A DNA stretch of 64,000 bases from Echinometra lucunter (GCA_029962745.1 CM057165.1:5876465-5940464); one strand, 5' to 3'; counted from the stretch's first letter, positions 34,145 to 47,451 are shown. Translations and numbers: made by a program. The notes: generated from the sequence alone by a model not told the origin.

Positions 34145-37100
34145 GAGTAAACATTCTCACGTCGTCAGCTGGGACATTTTGAGACCTTCATATCAATTTG
34201 TTTGCGCTCCTTTTTTGCAGCGCGTAGCGTGTTAAATTATTTCCCTATGGAGAATAATAGAAAATACGCCGTTTTTGAGGGATTTGCTAAGATATCTCCC
34301 AAACGCGTCAACAAGGTGATCTATCAAAACAGAATAGAATAGAGCAGATTCTCACCTTGAACATGATATGATTTTCATTTAATTTTAGTCAAATTAAGTT
34401 CTGTCACTTTTGAGGTTTTTGGAACCTTTCTTGATGATTTTGGAAATCCATTTGTACATGAGCCAATGGGCAAGTGCGGGAAACGAAACGTTTGGTGCGA
34501 CTTCACATTGTTGTAAAAAATATATATACGTCACAATAGACCCTATCAAAAAAAGACATTTTGCAGAAAATGCTGTAGATTGCGAATACCTAAGAATGAT
34601 TTTGATTGGATAAAAAAAACCTCTGTCACTTTTCACATTTGCAAAAGCTTTTGCAATTGGTCACTATAGTTTGGCGGGTTCAGCCGATGGCATTGTGTGT
34701 ACACAGTATAGTACACAGTACACACGCATAGCTAGGCAACGCAGCGCGTGAAGAATTTTGGCAAGGAGGTGAGAGTAAAAGAGGAAAAAAAAAAGCACAA
34801 GCCAATGAATGCAAGTGATCAAGAAGAGTACAAAACTGAAGGGAGTGAGAAAACAAGGAAAGTGAGAGGGAAATTTATGAAAATAAGTAATGCGAGGAAA
34901 AATGACAAGAAAAGGAGAGAAAGGAGAAGAAGTGAAAACACGCAGCTGAGTGCGCTCACGATATGTAAGTTGAACACCCCTGCACCGCAATGTAGCAGCC
35001 CGCCACTATACACGTAGACTGCCTGCACGATGCGAAGACAGCGGCGCGTATTAGTGACTGTGCGTTAAACGTCCCATTTCTATGCCTTATAAGAGGAGCG
35101 TTTTTTGTACACAACAAATTGATATGTTGGCGCAGATGATTGCCCCCTCACTGTTTCGACTAGGGAGGGGCTGGATTGTGACGCCGAGAGTTCCGGGGCA
35201 GAGCCTAGCCAGCGGCGGACTGGTGAGTGAGAGAACACTGATTTTTATCCGTCAATACTCATCGCATTCCGACACATCTCTCATAAGGCATTAAGGGACT
35301 GAGTGAAACGGAGCGTGTACATTGTGATATTGATATTAATGGAGTGACTTTCATGTTTTACCCCTGCTGGAATCCAGGAGTGCATCTGGGGCCCTGAACT
35401 AAACCAAGGCCAAAGTTAGGCCTATGGTTCGACTCTGACTGAGTGAGTTACGTCTTGTTAGCCTGCCCAGAGCTAAGTCAAGAGCTAAGTCCAGACTTGT
35501 GTGATGTGCCGCACTGCAGTGGATGTCTGTGGTATGTGCCTGGGAATCCAGAGGTATTAAACTCCGAGTTCGACTTCAAGTTTTGCATGAGATGCCAGCG
35601 GAAACAGGAGGAACCTTAGGACGCTTTGCTTGAAATTTCTCCTCTGTGGCTGTGTGTGCATAGTTTCCAGAAAGGAACGCTAAGTGACTAGAAAATTCCC
35701 ATGTATCAGTCTACCGGAAAGTGACTATGATTATCTGGGAGAGATAATCCATGCGAGTGACAAGCAAGGGCATTTACAGAAGTGACATTGAGGCCATGAT
35801 TGATACGACAGTCGACGTTTGTTAAGCTGTTAAAACGCACCCCGCGCTATAGTGTAACTTGCCGGGTAGGTTGCTAAAAAATAGTTTTTCTGCTAACGCG
35901 TAAATCGTATGGCGAATTTGTATATACAACACGGTGGAAGGACGGACAAGAGTGTGTTGTGTTGGTGGTCTTCTATGATACCAAGCAGATGGACAGTTCC
36001 TGATAATTCGGTACCAGCAGTAAGCAGGGGCAGCGCTCGGGGGGGGGGGGGGAGGGGGGGAGGGGTATATCTCTTTCTTTTTTTCTTTTTTCAAGTGCTA
36101 AAGAGAGAAGAAGAAAGAAGAGTATGGACAAGAGAGGACAAGATCATTCAACTATCATAACCTTATTTGTTCATTTAAAATGGATATTAACTCGCCCGTG
36201 GGCGATTGTTTAAGACCCCCCCCTCCTTATTTTTTTTGCCAAGCAATATGTTTCCCCTATAGTTCATAAAATAGTGGCAGTATCTATTTTTATCAAATCC
36301 CCAGTGCTTTTATGAAACAAAAATATACACGAAATAGCACCATCTAATGAAAAGTGTGAAAGCTCCCGCCCCCTTTGGTCGCTTCACTTCCTCGCTTACC
36401 CACCCCCCCCCTTCCTCTTTCTCACAACTCTGGATCCAGCCACAACTCTCAATACTCTCTGTGACTGTGACCATAAGTGTAGATATTTGTGATGTTAATC
36501 ATGACTTTGTCCGGTCTTCCATTTTTTCCTTTTATCCGAAAGTTATGACCGAGTCACAGATAGTAGCAGGTTAACGTGAGAAAGATCATGTAGCGTAATT
36601 CTAGATCAGGATTACATTCACATCGATTTCACAAAATATTGTTCTAAATCTGAATTTAAAAGAAAGAAAAGAATGTCTTCACAGTTCTTAATTCTACATG
36701 TTCACGTGCAATAATAAGGGTGGGACTGCCCCTCCAACTCCTATTTTCCACAATACCAGAGAATTTGAATCTTCTCTCGGTAGTGTTCTCGTAATTTGTG
36801 TTGTATACCAGAAGAGTGTTTAATATTGAAGGCAAAGAAGCATAGTTTTGAAGGTTTGATCGCATTGTATTTAAATTATTCTTACAGGTATACTCTATTA
36901 CTTTAATAAAAAGCCTAAAAGACTGCTTTGAATTTGATCTACTTCTAAGATTTAAGAAATAAGAAGTAAGAATAGTATTCAAACATGCTAATAATATTTG
37001 ATTTGATTGATTCGATTTGATTTATTTATTTTCTGTTTCACAGTGTATACAAAAACGAATATATAAATTCGGTAATCTAGTTAAGACAAAAGTAATAGAA

Positions 37101-37779
37101 CATGTAGAATGAAATAACATTATAAAAGAAAGAACGGAATTATTGAGATACTGAACAAAATAAAGTTGACATTGGCTGAAAAAAAAAGTAAAACGGAAGG
37201 GCAAGCTAAGAAAAGCAAAGCCCCTGAAACTCTGCGGTCAAAGACAATGAAACTTGACTTAGCCTTGGTGCGGGCCTTTCCATTTTTTCCTCTGCCAGAC
37301 ATGATGCTTTCCTGAGTTGAACATTTGATTGAAATTGCCTGCAAAATCTAACCTGTCTATGATGAATACGACAAGATTCTAAAGCTATTAAACTGAGAGG
37401 TGTTGCAGGAAAGTTGAGCTGCAATCAACTGAAAACAGTGCGCCTTCAGCAGTTTGGGATTGGGGGACAAACTTCCAAGGAGCGCATCATTTTAGGGGCT
37501 CAAGTCTTCTCACCCGTAATGCACAACATAACTATATTTCACTTTTTCCAATTCATTTTCTTGAATGAAATATAATTTTGTTACATTATCAATACCAGGT
37601 TTCTTTCTTTGACTATTTTTGTTTTGTTTTTGTTTTTGTTTATTTTTGTTTTTTGGCTAAAAAATGTTCTGCTATTATATCATTATTTTGGCATGTTTTG
37701 GGAGGGAGCTTTTAGGAGGGAATACGTGTTTTGCCCCTCCATTTTTTCGTTCTGCAGAGTCATTTGTATGGCCTTTAGA
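34145..37779. other. Gypsy leader region; no gene recognised
   Basis: A donor-like CTG|GTGAGTGAG lies near 35222. G-runs occur near 36041-36060. The short ORFs are not supported. I cannot tell true leader from later insertions. Confidence 0.4.
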
Positions 37780-38960
37780 CTGCAACTTCGGTCGCATCAT
37801 GGGTCGCATATACCTGGCCATAAAATGCAACCTGCCCAAAAGTGTAACACAAGCCTCTTCAAAGTAATGATCTTCTCGTAAATTGTAAAATGCCTAAAGT
37901 AACCTGTCGCTATAGTACAACCTGCCCCTCTTCTTCAAATATGTATTCTTCCCGCGGGCTGCAGAACGTTTTTGGTTTTTGTACGAATGGGGGCTGATAC
38001 CCAGACTGGGTGGTTTTTAGGGGTAGAGCCCCCTAATGCTCTTGTGTTTCAGTGTTTGTACGGTTTTTTCGAGCCCATATACGCAATTTAAACAGCGCAT
38101 TTTCGCCGTATAATTTTATAGGGTTTCCTCATAATTTCATATTGTAACATTTTCCCAAGTTTAGCCAAAATGGAGAGGTATAGGCTGCAGCCCCCTTCCC
38201 TTGTTCCCTTGTTCCCTGAACAATTATCAGGCTTTAAGCTTCAGCTTTTTAATAGCCACATCCCAAAAGTGTAACCTGAGTCGTAAGTGCCTTTTAAGAT
38301 AACTCCTGACCGTAAGTACAGCCTGCCCAAAATCATGAAGATAGTAGCATGGGTCTCTTGAAAGTAATCCTATTACCTTCTTGCCTTGATGTATAACCTA
38401 GTGTTTTTTACTTTTGTACAGAGTGGCCTTGAAAATGTCACCTGCACTTTAAGCCCAACCTCCTCGAAAATGTAACCAGGGTCTCTTGTACACATTATGG
38501 CCTTTAAATTGTCACGTAACTAAATTGTAACCTGCCGAAAATGTAACTTGGGTTGCATATGGCTTTTAACGTATACCTGGCCCTAAGGTGCAACCTGCCC
38601 AAAAGTGTTACTCAAGTCTCTTAACAAGGATGATAATATTCTCGTAATTCATAACTAAATGCGTAACCCACTGACCTGCCCCTATAGTATCACAATGATG
38701 TCCCTCTCCCCCAAACCCGTCCCCTTCCCGGCACGTGGTTTTCCAGGGAAGGCGGGGGGGGGGGGGGTAAGGAGCCAAAGCCCAAACAGGCGGGATCGAG
38801 GGAGTGGAGCCCCTAATGCTTTATATGGTTTTGCGAGCATAATAATAAGAAATCTTAGACAGCGGGTTTCCCCCTTTTGTATATCGGGGTTATTCTATTG
38901 TGCAACTTTTCCCCATTTTCAGCGGAAATGGGGCGCGCAGTCCCCATTTCCCCTACCCCC
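37780..38960. repeat. Degenerate repeat cluster, ~770-bp offset duplication
   Basis: The phrase tgcaacctgcccaaaagtgt occurs near 37829 and again near 38589, each followed by similar text (agcctcttcaaagtaatgat / agtctcttaacaaggatgat, then ttctcgtaa) and later by gagccccctaatgct-like text. Shorter echoes (gtaacctg...) lie between. Confidence 0.6.
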
Positions 38961-39549
38961 TTTGCACCAACTTCTTGATCCTATAATGGTCTTATATTAC
39001 TCATCGTGATCAAGTAAAACGACAGAGCAAACTATTATAATTATGTTTTTGTTTTGTAATGTATTTGTATTTGTATTTGGACTTTTTCTATTCATGCTAA
39101 TTCTGATACAAAAGTTTAGGGCTTTTCCACATTATTGTTAGTTTTATCCATTAGGCTATAATTATCAATGTATTAGTGAGATCCCATCGCTACCAATCAG
39201 TTCTAAGCACCTTAGAATAGACAAGACTGTAACGTTTGCAACACGCTTGGTGTGCCTTGCCAGTTATATGCAATGGCGGCGATTTCAGGGAACGAGGGGG
39301 GGGGGGGGGGGGACGAAACGCGGAAGGCCACCGACGAAAATTTGTTTTGAGGAATGAAAGGGGAATAATCGAAATATTCTGCCGCAATTTGTTACTCACA
39401 CTAGAGTATGCACACCCTCGCTCGCGGCCCACCTGTACACACTGACATACTTTTTTTCTTGAGCGAGCCAAAACTAACAGCTTTTTGCTATAAAGAGCCT
39501 TATTTTGCCATCAAACTAAACTCTAGGCCCATAAAATGTTTAAATGGTA
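38961..39549. other. Non-coding; G-run, no gene
   Basis: AT-rich, with a G-run near 39296-39312. Nothing else supported. Confidence 0.4.
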
Positions 39550-39837
39550 CTCTCTTAAAAAAAAAAAAAGAGGGAACGCGTTTACTCTGGGGTGAATTTA
39601 AGAAAAGAGTGCATTTAGAGTGAATTAAGCATGTTAAGAGTAAGAATTGTGATATTCACCCTCTTGAGGGATGACCTCAGTGATCATTCAAGGTTTCTGA
39701 ATGATTCATGAGGTCACTTTTAAAAGAGTTAATTAAGAGTGAATGTCATAATTTTTATTCTTAATTCACTCTAAATGCACTCTTTTCTTAAATTCACGCC
39801 TAACAGAGTGAATGCGTTCACTCTTTTTAAAAGAGAG
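39550..39837. mobile_element. 288-bp palindromic MITE, TA target site
   Basis: Starts CTCTCTTAAAAAAAA and ends TTTTTAAAAGAGAG, with TA on both flanks (39548-39549 and 39838-39839). The arms pair (cactctaaatgcactctttt against aaaagagtgcatttagagtg). Same family as 17039-17810. Confidence 0.85.
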
Positions 39838-39839
39838 TA

Positions 39840-40337
39840 GGCCTATATTTTGGTCACCTCACGCAAAATAGGAAAATGAAAATATTAGTTCTAAGCTTTA
39901 CAAATCGAGGAGGTAATTCAACGATTACAGTCGAAAAGGGCTCTGAAAGGGGCATTCAAAAGTGACACCAGTCGGACATAAACTTTAATCAGACATGAAA
40001 TGAGCACTATAACTGGTAAGGGCATATTGTATAAAAGTGGCACCTATCAAATGAGAAAATGGCACTGCAGTATCTTGGAAGGAAAGGGAGCAATAGCTTA
40101 TGAGAAATCATTATGTCCGTCCATGTATCACATTTGAAATTTTGAACCAGCCCGAGCTGAGAATCAAAATTAAACAGATCACTTTAAAACTTTAACACAT
40201 TCGCTCGTTAACAGTAGAAATGTTATTAAAAGAGAAAGGGACACTTTTTAGAAGTAAATGGGGGCACATATAATAAGAAGGCACGGTACTTAAAAAGGGA
40301 TGTGTAGTCATTAGCGCATTTAAACAGGGACACTCAG

Positions 40338-40374
<37 letters not shown>

Positions 40375-42661
40375 GGCACTTCTAAGAACAGAAAGGTAGA
40401 AAAGAAAGGAGGAAACACGGAAAAGGGTAATAAACAGACTTTCAAAGGGGCACTTATTAGTCTTATTAAGGGGTGAACTAAGAAAAAAGTGGGGCTTACA
40501 ACAAAAGCAAAACCGGTCAATGTATTTGTAAGATAAAAAAGAGCACTTAACACGTTTGTAAGTGGCATTTTTCATGGGTAATATTGAGATCTTTTGTGGC
40601 TCTTGATAGAGTGAGGGGCCCTTCTTCCGGGAGAGTCGCCCCTCAACCAGTGATAGTATAATCGTTTCCGGTTGCAAAGTTCACTGGACGGTGATAGCAT
40701 GAAAATAGTCAGATATAGAGAAGCAGTGAAAACTCATTTTAAAAAGTAATAAACTTAATGCTGTTGTCATTATCATTCATCAAAACCATCATTATTATTA
40801 TCGTCATCATACCATTTTCATTGATACTGTTATTATAGAGGAAGCGTGTTAACGGAAGGAAATAGAGGGAAGGGGAAACGAGAAGTGTAAATGACGTGAA
40901 AAATTACTATACAAAATATTCAAAGGAAAACAAATTGAACGGAGAAAATATATCAGAAGTGCTAATAAAAAATCAACCACGAAACAAAAGAAATGGCAGA
41001 TAAGGTGAATCATGATAAAGAGGGCCAGGAAAGGGGAAGAAAATAAAAAAATAAAGGAACAGAAGCACGGAGTTAACCTAGAGCATAGAAAAAAGACGTA
41101 GGAAAAAAAAGGGGGAAGCGAAATTTAGGAATTAAAATGTAAACAGAATTGGAGGAGAAGAGATGAGGGGCAAGAGGAGCGATAGAAATGGGAAGTGAAA
41201 GGAGGTGTGAAGGAGAAAGATAAGAGGAAAAGAAGAACTTGTAAGCTTCGAGTGGGAGGAGAGGAGGAGGAAGATAAACAAATGAAGAAAAATGAGAAGT
41301 GGGATATGCATGGGAACTAGGAGGAAACAAAAGGGAGGAGGAGAAAGTTACTATCAAAGCCACTGAGTAACTTTTAAAAATCTGCATGGCCCTACATGCT
41401 ATCAGTGTATGTAATATTGTGTTACTATGAACATGATGAAGCCCTATAAATCCACTTCAAAAACATCATGTACTAGTACTTGACAAAAAGCAAAAATATA
41501 CAAGTGACCAGTAATGCTAGACCTTTTTCGCCCTATAGAATGTATTGACAGAAGCATATGCCTGCCCTGTTTAGCTTTTCAAATGGTGGAATTCAGTGAC
41601 AGATATCTTGATGATAACATCCTATATTTAATTAAAAAAATCAAATAGCAAAATCTGAGGAAAGGAACGGAGAAAAAACAAAGAGAACAAGAAGAGCCCA
41701 AGCTGACGTGACGGGACATTACAACGTAGATAAAGGAACTATGTGAGGACTTAAATTGTAACAGATATACAAAACACACATAGAAGATATACATATAAAT
41801 ATTACAAGCGAGAGAAAGAGGGGCTGGATCATTAGTATCATGACGGACAGGGACAAATCAGGATCAGGGGGAGACGGAGAAAAACTAGAGGCTAGTTCTC
41901 AGCAGTAAAGGAGGCATCAAACAAGCAAACAAGAGAGTGCAGAAAGGATTGAATAATAGAATAAGAGAAAAAGGAGACAGAGAGAGAGAGAGAGAGAGAG
42001 AAAGAAAGAATTGAACAGAGAGACATAGAGAGAGACAGAGGAAGGGATGAAGCTTAGAACTTGCCCTCGACCAACCTGACCCTGCATGTGTGTATACCAT
42101 AGTACCGTACACATAGCAGTGCGTGTACACATTTTCAGCAACTTAACCGGCGAGTTACACTTTAGAGGCGTATCACAGTATCGAAGCTTAACAGACGTTT
42201 GAGAATCTGGATCTAGGTCTACATGGACTATGAACTCTTGCTATGAAAAGTATTTTTGTGACATTACTAGTGCATGTGCATGTAATTTTATGTATTGCTG
42301 CTTGATACCTGCATTATTAATTATACTGTTGTTGTTTTAACAATGTACAGATTATATTGAGGCATGAGTTTGCATGTTATTGGTGTCGGTGCTTTGACTG
42401 ACAGAATCTAATACTAGCACGGGCTCCGTGTTAACTGGGCTTATTGGTCACTTTGTGTAACCGTATATTTTTTATGCTATTGGATATGTTGTATCAGTAT
42501 TTGATGACGTTGAATACATAAATAGTAACCAGCCCAGTTTTCGTGCCTACGTAATATACAAGAGCAGATGTTGTATGTACAGTAACCAATTTCACTGAAT
42601 ATTTTACGTGCTTATCATATTTGGTGTACTGCTCTGACGATTACTAGACCTCTTTCCCAAT
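39840..42661. other. Gypsy leader region: poly(A) run and purine-rich DNA
   Basis: Poly(A) at about 40342-40372. From about 40850 to 42050 the + strand is strongly purine-rich, ending in (GA)n near 41980-42004, so the - strand ORFs here are low-complexity artefacts. A possible acceptor (gacgattactag) precedes the gag ATG by about 14 bases. Confidence 0.45.
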
Positions 42662-44125
42662 ATGGCCAGGTACCCGGAAATGAATTGGAAATATCCGGAC
42701 TTAGCGGAGGAGTTGAAATTATTTAGGCAACGTATGAAGTTGTGCCTTGATTACAATGAAGTAAACGACCTTAGGAAAAGGGCGATTAAGATTAAAATTG
42801 CTATTGGCAATGAGGGACTTCGTCGGATAAATTGTTCTGGGCTGTCTGAAGGTGACCAGGAGATACCAGAAAAGATATGGGAGGTCCTTGAGAATCAGCT
42901 GGAAGTGAAGATGAATTTCCGGATTCACAGACTTGAGTTCATGCGGCATCGTCAAAAAGCTGGGGAGAGTATTGACGAATTTGTTAGTAGATGCCGCGAC
43001 AAGGCAAAATTGTGTCAGTTCAGGGAAAATGAGCTCGCCGAGCGGATAGTTGAGCTGGTCATTTCTTCGACTCCCATAGAAGCTTTTCAGAAATATCTAT
43101 TACACCAGCCACAAGGATACAGCATAGATAGCCTTCTCAATGAGGGGAGGAAGTATGAGGCCATAGTTGCAGGCAAGCAATGTTTGCAAACACTAGAATC
43201 AAATGGCACTGCGAGCATAGGTGCTATCTCCCATCCTCATAAGGGCATGAAGTGTCGCAATTGCGGTTTGAGCCACGAACCACGTAGATGTCCAGCGTAC
43301 GGGTCCAAATGTAATGGCTGTGGCCAAAAAGGACATTGGAAAAAGTGCTGTAGATCAAACCTTAAGGCTTCAAAGACAACTGAGAACAACCACCAAGGTA
43401 GAGGCCGTGGACGCCCAAGGTTTAGGTCTCAGAGTGGAAGAGATAGAAAGAGATCACAGAGCCGAAAAGTTAGAAACAGACAAGATTTCCTTCCATTACA
43501 GTTCGAGGACCAGGAACATGGCCAGGAAGAGAATCAGGCCACTGTACAGGAAGATTTTGAATCGCTATATCTGGAGACCATCAGTTTCAGTGAAGATTTG
43601 CACATCGATAGCATTCCTGAGAGGGAAAATAAAGATGAAGTTTTTGCAGATATATCAGTTTCACTGAAGAACAAACCAGGAGACCACACCCTAAAGGTCA
43701 AAGTTGACACTGGGGCACAAGGAAATGTCCTCCCCACCAGGATCTTGAAAAAGACACACCCTGAGTTGATTGGAAAGGATGGTAACCCTGATAGAAGCAA
43801 GATAATCCAGAGGCGTGTGAGGCTGCTCGCCTACAATAACTCTGTTATTCCCCACTATGGGATAGTGAAGATTCCCTGTAAACATGATGGTGACTGGATG
43901 GATACAACCTTCTACATTGTGGACACCAAGAGTCCAGCTATTCTGGGTCTGCCAAGCTCAAAGGCAATGAAGCTAGTGATTCTGAACTGCTCAGTACAGC
44001 AGAAGGAGCAACTACCACTCCGTGATAAGAGAGATCTTCAGCAGCGGTTTCCAGACTGTTTCACTGGAATCGGACGATTTCCAGGAGAGTTCCATATCAC
44101 ATTGATGGAGGATGCCCATCTGTAG
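42662..44125 (+). pseudogene. Gypsy gag-protease, truncated by a frameshift
   Basis: 487 codons from ATG 42662. The capsid-like region covers about the first 190 residues. Two zinc knuckles follow at about 198-230 (CRNCGLSHEPRRC and CNGCGQKGHWKKCC), then a basic RGRGRPR tract and an aspartic protease with an intact DTG (KVDTGAQGN, about residue 349). Capsid and knuckles package element RNA, and the protease processes the polyprotein. The frame stops at TAG 44123, whereas coding similarity continues in another frame from about 44120. A one-base loss just before the reverse transcriptase is therefore likely. Confidence 0.85.
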
Positions 44126-45150
44126 TACATGCATCCAGGAAATTGCCCATCCATCTACAGAAGGAGCTTAAGGAAGAGCTTGACAGGATGCAAGAGTTAG
44201 GAGTTATCACAAGGGTAACTGAGCCAACAGACTGGGTGTCATCCCTAGCAGTGAGCAGAAAGTCGAATGGGAAGCTTAGGGTGTGCCTTGATCCCAAGGA
44301 TCTGAATAGAGCATGCAGACGCACCCATCACAAGACTCCAACGCTCGAAGAGATTACGCACAAGTTAAGTGGTGCAAGGGTTTTCTCCAAGATGGACGCC
44401 CGACATGGATACTGGAGCATAGTTCTTGACAGAGAATCTAGTCTGCTAACGACCTTCAATTCCCCATACGGTCGTTATAGGTATCAGCGATTGCCTTTTG
44501 GACTCAACGTTTCACAAGACATCTTTCAGGAGAAGATGGACCTCATCTTAGAGCGTTGTGGTGGTACCATAGGCATTGCAGACGACATTGTAGTGTTCGG
44601 CAGGAACGAGAAGGAACACGACAAGAACATGATAAACCTCATGAAGGTTTCCAGAGAATTTGGGTTAGTGTTCAACCTTGAGAAGTGTGAATGTAAGATT
44701 CCCTCTGTGAAGTTTTTCGGATGCTACTACGACGCAGAAGGTGTACACCCTGACCCAGACAAGGTGGCCAGTATTAGAGCACTGCCATCCCCCCAAAATG
44801 TGAAGGATCTCCAGAGATTTCTCGGGATGATGCAGTACCTGTCCCCGTTCCTGCCACGGTTAGCCGAGCATACTGATGCCCTCCGTAGCCTAATCCGAAG
44901 TGACAGCGAATGGCAGTGGAATGCCACTCACCAGTTGGCATTTCAGCGTCTGAAAGACAAGATAACAGAGTATACCACCTTGAGATACTATGACCCATCA
45001 AAGCCAACAGTGATACAAGTGGACGCTTCTCAGAGAGGGCTAGGAGCGGTCCTTCTTCAGGACAATGAGCCTGTGGCTTTTGCAAGCAAGGCACTAACTC
45101 CAACTGAACAACGATATGCGAATATCGAGAGAGAGTTGCTTGCTGTGGTT
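44126..45150 (+). pseudogene. Gypsy reverse transcriptase and start of RNase H
   Basis: Open frame through the RT fingers/palm (KMDARHGYWSI, LPFGLNVSQDIFQ), the catalytic IADDIVVFG motif, the thumb (FLGMMQYLSPFLPRLAEH) and the first RNase H block (VDASQRGLGAVLLQDNEPVA). The catalytic Asp pair is present. The frame differs from gag. It continues nominally to 45276, but similarity leaves it at about 45146-45152, indicating a second frameshift. RT and RNase H would together make the element's cDNA. Confidence 0.85.
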
Positions 45151-46463
45151 TTGGCTGCACGAAGTTCCACACCTATGTATTTGGGTCCAACTTCATCATC
45201 GAATCAGACCACAAGCCACTTGAAAACATACAGCATAAGAACCTTGCTGAGACTCCGCCAAGGCTGCAGAGGATGAAGCTCAAGATACAGCCCTATGACT
45301 TCGAGATAATGTATCGACCAGGCAAGGAGATGCTACTTGCTGACGCATTATCGCGTTTGGGTCCAGAGCAAGAGTCGACTATGGACTTTGATATGACAAT
45401 ACACACTATCCACTACTCAAACTCCAAGCTGGACGAGATTAGGAATTCTACCAGCGCGGATAGCACCCTTAGTAAGCTGCTAGACACAGTGATTGAAGGA
45501 TGACCTGAGAGTCCGAGTGATCTTCCGAAAGAGATCAGACCATTTTGGTCATGCCGTGGACACACTCTCCGCAGAGATGGGATACTAATGAAAGGAGATA
45601 GAGTGTTCATACCCACTCCTCTCAGGAAGGAGATACTTGAGCAGATCCACATTGGATACCAAGGGATAGTGAAATCACAACAGAGAGCGAGCTCAGCAGT
45701 ATACTGGCCTGGCATCAACAGAGATGTAGAAGAGATGACCCGAGCTTGCACTACATGCCAGAGACATCAGAGAAGACAGTCGCCAGAACCTCTTCTCAGT
45801 CACAAAGTCCCCGATAAGCCATGGCAAGTCATTGGGACAGACTTGTTCAGTTTTGAAGGCAGGGATTACTTAATCCTCTCAGACTACTTCTCAAAGTGCC
45901 CATTTGTGCGTCAGGTGACAGGAAGATGCACGAGCAACGCAGTTATCCAGCTCACTAAGGCCATATTTAGTGAACATGGTATTCCTGACCAAGTGATCAG
46001 TGACAACGGTCTCCATTTTGCTAGTCAGGAGTATGAAGTCTTCAGCAAGACCTGGGGTTTTGAACATACAACCTCTAGCCCACGGTACCCAAGAAGCAAC
46101 GGGTTCATTGAAAGATCCATACAGACGGTGAAGAACCTGATGCGAAAGTGTGTGGAGAACAAGGAGGATGTATATCTCGCAATGTTGTGCCTCAGAACAA
46201 CACCAATAGATGCAAATCTTCCATCTCCGTCGGAGATACTTTATGGAAGAGTGGTCAGAAATGATCTACCTACAACGCGCAACAGACAAGTACCAACCCA
46301 TGAAGACATAAAGAAACAGCTAAAGGAACGAAGCAAGAAACAATCAGATGACCATGACAGACGCGGGGTCAAACCATTACCAAACCTCCGGATCGGCCAG
46401 AAAGCAACCGTCCTAGACCAGAGATCTGGTCTCTGGACCCCCGTCACTGTGAAGGTGGAATAG
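45151..46463 (+). pseudogene. Gypsy RNase H end and integrase, with an internal stop
   Basis: The third frame carries the end of RNase H (IIESDHKPLENI, ADALSRL), then a TGA at 45501-45503, then integrase. In the HHCC zinc domain the expected second histidine is Tyr (HIGYQG), while C-x2-C (CTTCQ) is present. The DDE core appears intact: D in GTDLF, D in VISDNG and E in GFIERS. The nonsense codon would separate integrase from RT, so the copy cannot make a full pol protein. Confidence 0.85.
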
Positions 46464-46668
46464 AACTCACCTTAGAGACATCAGCATGTCACCCAAAAAG
46501 GTGCACTTTGCAGACGACCCACCAACCACCACAAAAGAGAACACAACGAACACGAACAACACAAATCAAACAGACAGACCAGACAAAACACTAACCACAG
46601 CAAGACAGACTGACAGAACTAGGAGTGGTCGTCATGTGAAGCGACCACGACGACTTATTGAAGAATGA
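46464..46668 (+). pseudogene. Gypsy pol C-terminal tail, out of frame
   Basis: After the TAG at 46461, a different frame resumes with a tail typical of these elements (RTRSGRHVKRPRRLIEE) and ends at 46668. The conserved stretch usually found between integrase and this tail seems shortened, consistent with a small deletion at about 46455-46465. Confidence 0.6.
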
Positions 46669-47215
46669 GTATTTATGTGTTTATGTTCAAAGTATTGGTA
46701 ATTTGAATACCATTAATAATTCGTTAACTGTATTGGTGTTTGCCTATGATTGAGTTTTTCTCAAATGTTTAGAAGATTTTTAAAAATGTGATTCTTGGTG
46801 AAAACGAATAATTGATGGACAACATAGAAGGTGACATATTCTTTTTGCCTTATACTTACCAATGAACGATGTTTGAAAGTGCATTGTTTGGATTTGTAAC
46901 TATTTAAAAAAAAAAAAAAAAAAAAAGTTTTTTTTTTTCTCACAAAGAGGGAAGAAAGCTCTGGATACAAAGGAAATTAGTTTGTATTATATTCACACGT
47001 TTTTAATGCTAGAAAAATAAATACTGTATCGTTGCAAACATACTAAAATGATTCATATATGAAAGCAAAGAACAAGGATGTGATTATATATTTTTCACTA
47101 GCGATTTAAAAAAAAAAAAAAACGGTACAATTTTTCTTCCCCAACAGTTTTTGTTTGTTAACAGTGATTACTAGAAAAAATAGAGATACCAGTTTCTTTT
47201 TTCTTTTTTTTTATT
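46669..47215. other. Gypsy 3' untranslated region
   Basis: AT-rich, with homopolymer A/T runs at 46904-46939 and 47108-47121. No gene. Confidence 0.5.
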
Positions 47216-47227
47216 AGAGAAAGGGGA
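47216..47227 (+). other. Polypurine tract of the gypsy element
   Basis: AGAGAAAGGGGA directly precedes the TGTCATG start of the 3' LTR. Confidence 0.75.
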
Positions 47228-47451
47228 TGTCATGTAATTGTTCATTATCGATATCATTATCAGTATCGATCGTACATTATGGTAAATGAGTAAAAAGCAT
47301 TGTGACGTGTACAACATGGAAGCTGCCTTAGTTACCGGTGGTGCCGGAATAAAGCCTTGGACATGAATCACTAATACCGGCTTGAACTTAATCTTTGTAT
47401 GTGTTGGTGATGAGCTTTGTAGAGCCAAGTAATTCATACAAATACACAACA
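47228..47451 (+). repeat. 3' LTR of the gypsy element (224 bp, full length)
   Basis: Starts TGTCATGTAATTG after the polypurine tract and ends ACACAACA. The last 173 bp match the left LTR remnant. Confidence 0.85.

Larger units (their letters stand above)
33960..47451 (+). mobile_element. Decayed Ty3/gypsy element (Mag/SURL-like) with composite leader
   Basis: Left LTR remnant 33960-34132 and right LTR 47228-47451 share 173 bp with one visible mismatch. A primer-binding-site-like TGGTGGCAGCCGG follows the left LTR and a polypurine tract precedes the right one. gag-pol lies at 42662-46668 and is interrupted. The 8.5-kb leader is far longer than usual for gypsy elements and holds a MITE, a degenerate duplication and purine-rich DNA, so other insertions are probably nested there. 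Mag/SURL affinity is inferred from the paired zinc knuckles and the pol sequence style; SURL elements are known from sea urchins. Confidence 0.75.
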
